Below are positions 26,901 to 38,900 of a DNA stretch of 64,000 nt, piece after piece; position 1 is the first letter of the stretch, and each line of letters begins with the position of its first letter. Below the pieces are notes generated by a model that had not been told where the DNA came from, searched no databases, and saw nothing but the letters and a program-made list of their open reading frames with translations. The stretch lies in the NCBI GenBank assembly GCA_050084985.1, contig JBITNC010000001.1, positions 204,662,001 to 204,726,000 on the forward strand. The letters are read 5' to 3'. This stretch comes from Nageia nagi (taxonomy: Eukaryota; Pinophyta). Made by a program: the position numbers and the translations under genes.

Positions 26901-29900
26901 ATGTCCGAAAATAGTTGAAAAGTGTACTTAGAGCCCGGAAAGGCCGAAAATGCACCGTTAGGGCCCGTAAAAGATGGGAAAGGTCGGGAATGTGCTATAT
27001 AGCCCGAAATAAATGAGGAAAGCAAGTTTGAGCGCCCTTGAGGTCTAAAATAAAAAAATGAGCAGTTTGGCATCTGGAAAGCTTCGGGTTGAGCCCGAAA
27101 AGTGAGTTTTTTCAAAGTGCTCAGAATGAAAATCCGAGCGAGAGGTGTGGTGACAAATGATGAATTAAGGCCATTCTACTCTTGGAAATTTCGAAAAAAC
27201 TTGAGTTTTGACCCCCGAAAAGTTAGGGGGAGTTTTACAAGTTTTCCCTCAATCAAATTTCAAAAAATGGTCTATTCTCTTCAAAACCTGCGCCTACCTT
27301 TTAGGAGGCCCAGATTGATCCGAAATGGCCATTTTTGAGCTCAAGAGTGCAGAGATCATGATTCTACATCAAATTGGTTTTTCAAGTTCGCGATTTCGAT
27401 GAGTTTTGCTCCACCGAAAGTGAGAAAAATAGGAAAATGAGTAAAAGGACAGCCAATAGGAATGCTCCAAAATTTTGAATATTTCAAAATTGCAAAAACG
27501 AAAATCCAAAGATGAGGTAGGGTGGCAAATCAAAAATTAAGCACTTTTCCTCTTGGAATTTTCGAAATTGGGCAAATTTTGACTCTCCTAGAGCTAAGCG
27601 CTGATTTTGGGTGTTTTCCCTCATTTTTCAAATTTTTCAAAACACCCAAAATGTCTCAAAACCTGCACCTACCCTTCTTGTGCCCCAAAAGTTAAAAAAA
27701 TTGGAAATTTTGACCTTCAAGGGGTATAGGATGGGATTCCACATAAGATTGATGATTTGAGTTCTTCAAAAAAATGAGATCTAGCTCCTCAAATCATCAT
27801 AATGTGATTGGCCAATGGGAGAGCTCCAAAATATTTCTAAATTTTTCAAAGTTGGCCAAATAAAAAAATAAAAGTGAGGTAGGGTAGCAAATTTGAAGAA
27901 GACCAATATTGCCTCTTATAAATTTGCAAAAAAAACAATTTTTGCCCCTCGTTTTCCTAGGCAGCAGTTTTGGCATGTTTTCCATATTTTCCAAATTCCA
28001 AAAAAACATGCCAAGACTCTCAAAACTAGCGCCTAGCCTCGAAGCCTCCTTTTTGCTCAAAAATCAAAAAAAATGATCTGAGAAGCATGGGAAATCCAAT
28101 TTTGCATCTTTTTCAAGTTTCGAGTTTTTTTTAAAAAGCGGATCTACTCACCCAAAATGACAAAATTTGGATCAGCCAATGGGAAAGCTCCAAAATTTTC
28201 CAAATTTTTCAAAAAAATCTCAAAATCAAAATTGGAAAGAAAGGTAGGATGCAAAATTCCAAGGAGATCAACATTGCCTCTTGCAATGTTGCAAAAAAAA
28301 ACAAATTTACCTCCTCAAAAAGCTAGGTGGCAGTTTTGGCATGATTCCCCCATTTTCAAATTCTTCCAAACCATGCCAAATGTCCTAAAACCTGTGCCTA
28401 GCTTGCAAGCCCTCATTTTTGCTCAAAAATCAAAATTTTTGATCCTAGGAGCATGGGAAATCCAATTTTGCATCTCTTTCATGTTTCAAGTTTTTGGAAA
28501 AAAGTTGATCTACTCCCTCAAAATCCAAAAATTTGGATCAGCCAATGGGAGAGCTCCAAAATTTTCCAAAAATTTCAAAAATCCCAAAAAAACAAAATTG
28601 GAAAGAAAAGTAGAGTTCAAAATCCAAATGCAAGCATCTTTGCCTTTGCAAATTTGCTCAAAAACCAATTTTTGCCTCCCTAAAAGGTAGGCGCTGGTTT
28701 TGCAAGTTATACCCCATTTTGTTTTTTTTCCAAAACCTGCCTAAACATCCTAAAACCTGCGCCTAGCCTCCTTGGTCCCTAAAAGTGCCCAAAATTGATA
28801 TTTTTCACTTCTATGAGGTAGGTGGTGTGATTCTACACCATTTTGACCTAACATTTGTGCAATTTGGCTCACACAAATTCCCAAAAACCACTTTTTTGCA
28901 TTCAAAAAGGATCTAAAGGCTGAGAAAACTCAAAAAATTTGGATTTCCTTCAAAAATCTCAAAATTCAAAATCCAAATCTGAAGCATGGAGGTTGTAGAG
29001 CATTCCAAGGCCATCATCTTTCCTTCCAAGACCCCCCATGTTGCTCCAAAACTGCCCCTTCCACACTTAGGCGCAGGTTCTGGGTTGTTTTCCCATTTTC
29101 CTCCACTTTTCCAACGTTGGGCATGAAAGGGAATGGTCTAAATTGCAAGTTTTTCACTTAGGGTTGATATGGAAGTGACATGTGACACTTTTGAACCCCT
29201 TGAGTCTATAAATATGACCATACCCCCTCTTTTTGGCTCACCTCTCATTTTTGCACCCTTATGCTGCCCAGATTTTTGAGAATTTGAGAGCCAAGTGAGA
29301 AAAGAAGCCATTTTTTCAGCCTTGGAAGATTTTTCAAACACTTAGCATCTTAGCCACTCACCCAAACTCCATTGAAATTCGAAATCCAAGCATCCTCCAT
29401 CCACATGAGCTCTTTTTTTTCCAAGTTTTAAGGATTTTTTCACAAAAACCCATTTTTCAAACCCTCAAACACTTGAAAATTTATTTTTTCAGATTTCAAG
29501 TTTGATCACTTTTTTAGATACGCTTTATCCATATGATCAACTTTTATTTTCAGCTAAAAAACACAAAAAATTCATAAGATCCAAGATCGGAGTACTCAAA
29601 ATCCTTATTTCTTGAAAAAAAAAATTAAATCCAAATTTTTTCAGAAAACTCCAAAAATTGTTTCTGAAGTCTATTTTGGCCATTTCAAAGTCTAAAACAC
29701 CTTCCCCATTCATTTTCCATCCATCTAAGGTGTCAAAACTTGATTCCAACACCATTTGCCAATTTTGCCAAATTTCACCACTTTTTCCTGTTGAAAAAGT
29801 AAACTTTTTCGAGAAAAAATTGAAAATTCTCCAATCATCCTAATTTTTTTACCAAGGCATTCCCCTTTGAGGCTGTTACCTTTGTGTAATCTCAAACTCA

Positions 29901-32900
29901 CCTAGAAAGCCTTGAAAATTGCAAATTACGACACTTTTCGATGATGGCACACTTAGAGTGAAAAACACCAAAAAAAATCCAAGTTCTTTAGAAACCCCTC
30001 TTTGCTTGCCTAGAAAGTGCCACAAGCTTCCCAGGACTCTTTTAACTCTTGTTGTTCTCTTAGACAGGGATATAATGGTGTTAGTCGCTCAAAACATCAA
30101 AGATCGGAAGCAGAGAAGGCTCACAATGGACAGTCTCATCACGCTCGAACACACAACAAAGCCAGTAATGCCTGCCGCAAGAATCATAGACCAACTGAGT
30201 GAGATCGGGGACACAAATTATAACTCCCTCAATCCAATAAAAACTCTAATGAAAATCCAAGCATTGGATCCAGCTTCGCTAGCAAAGGACACTTTGAAAA
30301 CCTCCTTACTAGTAACAGATTCTATGGTGCCATTCGCCACCCCCTTCCTTGAGCTATGTTATGAGCTAGGAAAGCATTGTGACATCAGAAATTGGAGACT
30401 CCTCGATAGAAGGAATGAAGTAATCATGGACTTCTCTAAGGAATGAATAGAAAGCGCTTTAGCTTGGAAAAATGAAGGCCTATCATACAACATATAGGAC
30501 TCCTTAAGGTTCTCCAAAAGTTTGAAGCCCCCAGCTGATTTGGTCAGAGATTGGTTGGCTGACGACTGTAAGCACCTCATATCAATGCTTTCCAGAGTGA
30601 CTGGATAGAAAGACGACACAAAATTCGTAGGGTTTATAGAGTTGATTAGCACTGGTAGAGGCATAAGGTGGAGTAGAGTAATTAGTGATTTCTTGGCTCA
30701 ACAACTGAAAAATATCCAGAAGAGTAGGAAATTTTATATGAACTCCTACCTGGTTTACCTATTCCTTCACGGTAGGGAGAGGGTGACCTCAGTCGCCAAT
30801 ACCCAATATCTTTATGACCCCACACATCCATTGTGGAAAACTAACCACGGTTCTTTGTTCATAACAAGTGGAACGAGGGAAACTGGAAGATGATGACCAA
30901 CGATTTTGAAGGGAAAATTTACGAAGAGATCATGGGCAGAGCAAATGTACTCAGAATATCCAATAAGGCTGCTCCCACTATCAAGGGACATGCGGACTTC
31001 TTTGTAGAAAACATAGAGTTCACCTAACTCAGGGTCTATGGCTCCAAAGAAGCCCCTTACAAGCTACTCTGTTACGCAAGTGACCGCATCATCCTTATGG
31101 AATTTTCAAGACACTTGCTAAACGTACACAACAAAGTATGGGTAAAGAAGGCGGCGACCACTTACCAATTACCTATTGTCATCGGGAATTATGAATGCAC
31201 CACCTGGCGACAGATTGAAATGATCAAACAAGAACTAGCATTGTATGAATTCTCGACAGAAGTAGCTACGGATCACTATGATCCCGATGGAGTGATTGAT
31301 GCATTTTTCAAGAAGACTTGGAGTTCGTCATATCCACATCAGTCCCTTGGTAGCATTGAGAGATACGGGAACATTCAGGATGCCCTGTAGGTTCAACAGA
31401 TTCACAAGGAGCTGAAAAAAGAACAAAAACAACGTGAAGCCGAAGAAGCTGCTAGGATAAAAGCCAATGCACAAGTCATCGTACCCCCGAGCCATGGGTA
31501 TGTTATTCCAATAATATCCCCTTCAGTAACCCTGGCTCAAGGACAGAACAGGCAATATGCTACCAATAGCATCCCCGGACAAACCATTGAAACAACAGTC
31601 ACGGGTACGAGGAATGAAATTTTGGACCTCAAAAGAGCAGGCCTGATCTGTCAACCATTCAAACACTTGCAAAAAAAGATAAACCTCCCACAAGGATTGA
31701 ATCGGAGTGGTATGAGCCTAAATAAAAACCCTAGCACATCATCATCCAGTTCCGACAAATATGGACCGAGCGACTCATCGAAGACCGATGAAGAGATGGA
31801 TTTTGCTGCAGTCATCAACACCGACATGGAGATAAACCAAGATATTGCCTTTGAGCAGGCCGACACTGATCATTCAGTAGAAATCCTCAATGAGGGAAAT
31901 CCCTCAATCGATATGATTGTACAACAAGTAGCAGGAGCAAGTACCTCAAAATCCGCTCCTCGGAAATAAGCATCGTAAATGCCACCATCTCGAAGGACTA
32001 CGACAACATCAACTCAGAAGGGTACTTCAAGACCCAAGATGATGGCATCATCTTCAAGGGGAGATGATGGAAATCAAGAGGATGAGGGAGAAAATGAGGA
32101 ACAAGGGGGAATGTTAGACACATAATCCTTAGGGATTATGGTATCTATAATATAGTAGTATTTATTTACTATATTTAGTAAATTCAGCTATAGGAATTTA
32201 CTTGCTTTTTAGGTGTAATAACGAAGTGCATATGAAGAGTCCATGTGTAATCCAAAGGTCACCTATGGAGGTGAATATGTAAAGTCATATTGTGATGTAT
32301 TTATTCTCATATCAAAGCTAATACAATGCCTTTTTATTGTGGAGTTACACTTGGCCTTGCATCATTGAGATTGTTCTTGAAATATCGGTGGGACATCCAC
32401 ATGAATTCAAACTCGAAGGGAGTCCTTCTCATTTGCTGCATTTCAATTCTTAATTTAATCGGCCTATGACTAGAAGCAAATCTTAGGTAGAGATGATAGG
32501 ACTGAGTTTTGGTGTTCCTCTACCCAATTTACTGAAACAACCATTCTATCCAGACTTCTTTGGATGAAATTCTTACCCCATCTACAATTTGACCATGTGA
32601 ATCTATTTCCTTTCAAAGGGATATCTATAAGCTTTGACTCATTTAAGAAATCTCTCAAGTCCAGCATAACCCTAGTTATTGTTGTTTATCCTCCAAGTTT
32701 AAAGGAGTGTTGAAGTCTCCTCTAACTAGCCAAGGTTCAGATATAAATCCCATTCTATGGGCTTTTACAAAGTCCTAAAAATTTCTCTCCTTTAAATTGT
32801 TTGGTGCATAAATATTTGACATAACAAAGGAAACATTATCTTGGATATCGTTTACTCTCACTATGATACATCTTGGGGAAGGATAGTGGATTCTTTGAAC

Positions 32901-35900
32901 ATCAACATTATGGGGGTTCCACAAAATGAGAAGCCCTCCTGACTTTCCTAATGCATTACTGAATTCCATTCTTGAGTTTCTCCATATTCTTTTATTTATT
33001 TTTTCCTTGACAGTATCCTTAATTTTTTATTCCTGTATCATAACAATGTCTGGTTTATGTTTCCTCCATTAGTTCCTCACAACTTTTTGTTTGTCGGGGA
33101 AGTTGCAACCCCTTATAGTCCATGATAAATTGATCATTTATTCCTCCTAGCAGCTTTCCCGTCTCCACTTTGCTCTGTAGTGTTTGATCTCTTTTTCTTT
33201 CCAATGTTTTCTCCTTTCCCTTTCCTTCTCACCTTCAAGCTTTTTCTTGTATTTTGTATTAGTTTGGAGTCAGGTATATCATTTTCTGTCATAATTATTT
33301 TGCATCTTCTTTCTTCTTCTTATCGATCTTCTTTCCACTTTGATGGATTCATTAGATTCCCTATCTTTTGATTCTATCTCATTTTCATTCTTTGTTTCTT
33401 CCTCATCTTCTTCCATTTGTTGCATTCTTACTGAGAGGCTATTAGAAATATCATTCAATTGTCTCTCTCTTACTTGTGAGATAGTCTCAACTTCCCCCTC
33501 CCAAAATTAATTCTTGTTGCTACCTCGCTATAAGTGGGTGTAGATACCTTTTTGGCAAATTTTGGAGTATGCACCGTTGTTTTACTAGGTGTGGTTTCTT
33601 TCCTCACCTCCATCTTTGTTTGAAGAGTTGTCACTTCTGAGGATTGACGTAATGGTTTGCTTGCATTTTGGATCAGTTGAGTTCCTTCTATTCTTTGAAC
33701 ACTTGTTTCTTTTTCCTTCTCCTTCCAATACTATTCCATAGTTTCAAAGGTCTTACCCATTTGTTGTCATTTGGAGTTTTGTCCATTTTCAGATCTTTTC
33801 ATCATGCAAACCTTTGTTTCATGGTATTCTTTGTTACATATACTATATCGTTTGTTCCTATTTTGTGTTAGAGGACATTGTGAAGCTATATGGCCAATCT
33901 CATGGCACCATCTGCAATGAAAGAGGACTCTCTCATAGTCCAAGGATTGCATCCATGCCCCCAATTTAGTGTTAATCTTGATCTTCCTTGCGAGGGGTTC
34001 CTAGATATTAAGGTTCACACAAATTCTTGTTGTCATGGCATTCTCCCTTCTGAAGAAGTTTTCATCGATCTTTACATATTCTCCGATAGCATCACCAATG
34101 ACTCTAATCACTTTCTCGATCCAGAGGTGTTGTGGTAGATAGTAAAGACGCACCACACTAGCACCGTCGTGATGTTCTCAATCCATGGGTTGAAACCCTC
34201 ATGCCATCTTTTAACAAAAAGACCATAATTTCCCAAAAAACAATGGTCGTTATCCAACACAAAAGAAACATCCTCTAGTTCTAAAAAGTAAGCTGCAAAG
34301 AAACCCTTAGGGAGGATAGTAAAGCTTACCTGGCCTTTTAGTTCCCCTTTGTCCTGGGCCCATGTTTTGAGGGTTGAAATGCCTGGCCAATGGCCAGTAA
34401 ATTTCCCCACAAGGCACAATTGTAGTTCTTCAAGGGTCTCCTCAATCAACTCATCATCAATATTGATTTCTGGAGTTGTTTCTTTCAGTTTGCACAAGGT
34501 GCCACTTCCTCCTTTGTCCGCTCTACCCTATCCCACAAAACGTTGATTTCCAAGACTGTTCTTGTTCCCTATTCCCTACACCTAGCTAAACGTTTTGCCA
34601 CCCTTTTCCCATTCGCTTTGTCCACCTACCACTCCCAAATCCGTCCCAAAACCAACCCCCTTTTCAGAATATCTGCTACTCGATCCTCCTTGCCTATCTC
34701 CCCCGTTGTCCTCCCTTCATCCCATTTGGTCCTCCAACTTGCCTCCTGTTCCGCTGCCTGCACCTTTCCCTCCATTTGCCATTTTCAAAAATCTTTGCTT
34801 TTAACAAAGGAATATAGAAATGGAACAAGAACTTTCCAAAACAAAAGTTTGATGGAAGATACAAAATCAAAAAGGCAAAATTTTACCACAAAAAGGCCCT
34901 CATAATTCTATTAAAAATATTGTCACAAATTTCGAGATGGTGAAAAGAGAAAGGTAGCAAACCAATATTAAAAGCATAATTGAATTAACAAGTTGACCTC
35001 TTTGTCATGTGCCTTTTTTCAAGCTATGCCTTTTGACTTTGGCAATGACCTAAGGGGTCCACTTAGAGCTTGATGTCAACCCTTAGGGGACATCCAAGCA
35101 CATGATAAATGTAATTTAGAGGTGAATTTGGTAGATAGGAGCTTTTATTGATAGTTTCGCATGTATTTAGGCATCTTTGTAACCAAGCGAAGGGAATTTG
35201 TGGGTCCTAGAGACCAATTTGTAAGCCCAATGTGGGATGTCTCACTCCTTGGATAGATAATAGGTTTTTAGTAATGTTATGATTGATTGTTGAGATCCCG
35301 AGATTGATTATGTACATCCCAAGACAAATCCAGGCATTAGAACATTGGTGCCAAGCACTTGATGACTTCTAGGTGAGATCTAGAAATCAAGGTAAGGCAT
35401 CTAGCTAGTTATAGACCCAGTGCAAGGTTGAGAGAGAGCTTATGATGATTTCTAATATTTGTCTTTGACATTTGGGAGTTGGTGTGAGCTATCTCTTGGG
35501 CCTCTTGTTGGACAAAAACCTAGCAAGAGAAGAATCTAGTGGGATGCAACCCCTACCAGATTTAGAAGCATTACTTCTATCGACTCGTGGAGCACCAAGT
35601 GTTAGGAAAAGCACTTTGGTGGAGCACCTAGCTTGTCTGAGGAAGTAGAGCTTCAGTTATTCATTTCTAGATCTGGGTGAGAGACCCTAGTGCAAGATGT
35701 TAGCCTTCTGAGAGCATTTTTGTTGTTTGATCTACCCTCCATAGCTAGACTTCAACCCTATTGGGCCATATATGCATTGTACTTGCTCCATTTGATGATA
35801 TATTGATACGTAGGCTTTTGGATCTCATATTTTGTGTGGTGTTTGAGCATCATTATGTGACATTGGCATTTTTGCATTATTTTTGAGCCTAGAAGTTGCC

Positions 35901-38900
35901 CTAGTTAGTTTGTTGCATTTTTGGCTTAATAATTTCGGCATACAAATATTTTGGTTCATCATAGTGGTATCAAAGCCTGATTTTGCCAACCTATGGAAAT
36001 GGAAAAGAAAGAATCCTTCAGATCTGCATCAAAATTGAAAAAGATGGACACAACTGTAGACATGATGTCAAATTGCTTGAAACAAGCAAGAGGAGATAAG
36101 GGAAAGCAAGGATGAAGATCTGCAACATAAGGGCATCACACAAGGTAGAGAAGGTGGAGAAAGGACAAATCTAGAAGCTCCAACGTGTCCATCAGCCACT
36201 TTCCCACCACCACCTCCTTGGCCACACTTGAGCCAAATTTATAACCCTAGCCCTCATGGATACGTCCGACTCTTAAAGGAAAATGAAGTGTCATGGAGAG
36301 ATGAAGAGTTCGAGTCTAGAGAGGGTTCCACACTTTGATCGTGAAGGGAAGATCTCTCCTAGGGCATGGTTGCAAAGGCTACAAGCATTTACCGCCCTCA
36401 ACCGCCTATCAGCGGCAGATTCAATGCAAATGGCCATCTTATATCTAGATGGAGTGGCGCAAGCATGATGGCACCATGGGGAAGAGACCGAGGATCATAG
36501 TTTCATTTGCTCATTGGAAGAGTTTGGCCAACAAATCCTAGATCACTTTGATATCTATTGTGCCTGCACAACACCCCCCAAAATTCTACATTTTGAGGAC
36601 CCTCGTAAAATCAAACACAAATGCATCGAAGAAATTTTTTCTAAGGGAATGCATGAATCATAGTCCAGTTAGAGGAAACATGTTAAAATTTGCACGTCCA
36701 TGATCAAATCCAGTCAAGAAAATGGCATTTTTCCTTAGGCGCATGTTTTGAGGGACATGCTTTTGCAAGTCCCCTAAAACGTGCGCCATCCTTCATTCTG
36801 CATTTTTAGTGTTCAAACTTGCATTTTTGGCCATTCAAGTTGCATTTTCAGGTCCATCATGCAGCAAAATTCATCCCCCTTCATTTGCATTTGCATTCGG
36901 GAATCATTCTGGTCAAGTTATCAAAGAAAAATCATGTTTTTCCCCAAAGTTGCATGTTGGTGCAACCAAGGAGGTGGACGTCACATACTTAGAATTTTTT
37001 TGAAGTCATTCAGCTTGCAAGGAAAAAGAGCAAGGTGCATGTTTTGAGGGACACGCTTTTGCATGTCCCCTAACAGTGTGCCCAAGGAAATAAGGCTCTA
37101 TACTTAGTCATTTTTTTAGCAAAGTTCCAAAACAACCTAGGTGCATGTTTTGAAGGACTTGCTTTTGCATGTCCCCTATATTGTGCACCCAACTTCAAGG
37201 AGTCAAATTTGGCTAATGTTGAGCTCCGACATTGACAAGTGTGACTACATGCATTTGACCCCAACTTGTACCAATCACAAGGTGACACCTATCCATCCCA
37301 GAGAAGGCTATAAAAGGAAGGTCAACCTCAGTTAATTAGTTTGGAAAGCTAAGTCTGGAAGCCTACGTGGAGTGAAGGAATGAAAGCACATCCCCTAAAA
37401 TGTGTGCCCTATTCCAGATTGCAATTTTTCAAGTCAATTTCATTTTTTTAAAGGTTTCCTACAATGGGAGGCATGCCATAGGCCCAAGTGCACCATTTTT
37501 GGTACATGCTTGGGCACCCACTCCAATTGGTGAGCCCGATCCCAAACGCCTTGGCCTAAGGGTAAAATTGACTAAGTGTGGAATTTAACTTAAGGAGGGC
37601 CAAACGCATGCTTTCAGGTGCATGCTTTTGCACCCATCTCAAAGGGTGCGACCAAGAAACAAAGCTTTCAAGTGGTATGAAAATTGACTAAGTCTTTTGT
37701 CCTTGGGCACATACATTCCAATACATGCTTTTCCACACCTCTCAAACTATGCGCCCTTCATTCCAGCCCCATCATTTGACCTCAATTTCAACCAAACAGA
37801 GGGTGACACGTTGCAACCTTAGAGACTATAAATACTAAGTCACCCCTTAGTCATTTTCATTACTTCATTTCAGATTAGCACCAAGATCCCTAGTCGCACC
37901 ATTCCAGGGACATGTTTGAGCACTCATCCAAATTGATGCACCAAGGAGAAAGGAGTTAAAGGCTTTCTTGTACAACCAATTAGCCATTTTTGGCTAAGGC
38001 ATTTCATTTCGAACCCAAGGAGCTGAGGCGCATACTTTGCAATATATGCTTTTCCACTCACCTGAATCCATGCACCTAGGTGTGAAGTGATGAATTGTGC
38101 CCTAAAATTGACTAAGTGACCAAGATTCCCAGTCACATGTTTTCTAGGCAATGAAAAAGCACCCATCTCAAACCATGCGCCTTGCGGTTAGGAGCTAAAA
38201 TTGACTAAGTGTGAGATGCCAAGAGTTGAGAAGTGAAGAAAACAAGTGGCAAACATACATTTTGCCATGCATACACTCCATGCATCAACTATAAAAGAGG
38301 GCAGCCTTGATTCATTTTTGTTGGATGTTCTGTAACCCAAACCTACACGTTTGGCCTCTTTTGCTACATCCTTTAGGGTATTCAGATTGATACTTAGTCA
38401 GTTTTTGAGGCATTTCCATCCATTTTCAGTCCTTTTCCTCCTCATTTTTTCAGGATTCAAACATGACTTCCAAAATAAGACCGCCCCCACTCAAGGCCAA
38501 GAAAACTCAGGGGCAGTTGTTTGAAAGACATGTAACTAAGGATCATATGACAAGGCTCTTGAGAGAGAGTCAGATAGAGTTTCAAGAAAGGGAAAGACCA
38601 AAGCTCCCTAAAGCCAAATTCAAGGGAGATACATCTTCGTTGGAGACACAGACTAGGGAAATGTTGACCCCATCCAGACCATAGCCTCCACTGCCTCCAT
38701 CAGTAAGGAGGACCCATTAGATGAACTCATCCACACCTATGGATTGTTCAATGCCACCATGATGTCTTTTGTAGTTCCATTTCATAACTTGTGCTACAAG
38801 GTAGCCAAGAGATGTAAATTTGACAAGAGAGTCCTCCAGGACACATAGGGGAATGTGATTATGGATTTCTCCCTCGAAGGATTTGAAGCAACCTTTGGCT

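Larger units (their letters stand above)
26225..32361 (+). mobile_element. P1 element: repeat-array element with unknown ORF
   Basis: The left end TGTTCTACCCGCACAACA (26225) and the hairpin after it match the starts at 36559, 55439 and 63649(-). Then come short GAGCCCGAAA-type repeats (26500-27080), a 365-bp tandem array (27090-29110), a TATA box (29207), the P1 ORF (29919-32125), a purine tract and a 250-bp LTR-like end (32112-32361). The right end falls within a LINE reading frame that continues beyond it. The two ends do not match each other, so either the 5' LTR is lost or two elements are joined here. Boundaries are inference. Confidence 0.5.
36738..38183. repeat. Array of imperfect hairpins with GGCGCATG/CATGCGCC arms
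   Basis: About ten units. The clearest are 36738-36787 (GGCGCATGTTTTGAGGGAC facing GTCCCCTAAAACGTGCGCC), 37034-37083 and 37140-37189. More decayed ones lie near 37486, 37605, 37705-37756, 37882, 38030-38083 and 38130-38183; 37390 is a half unit. AAAATTGACTAAGTGT often lies between them. Confidence 0.75.

Noticed and set aside
28157-28690. 177-codon open frame in the 365-bp array
   Set aside because: It runs through tandem units and reads as a repeat of low-complexity Lys/Phe/Pro text; chance frame in a repeat.
33180-33880. Plus-strand Phe/Leu/Ser-rich frames
   Set aside because: They are the complement of the Lys-rich LINE ORF1 on the minus strand.
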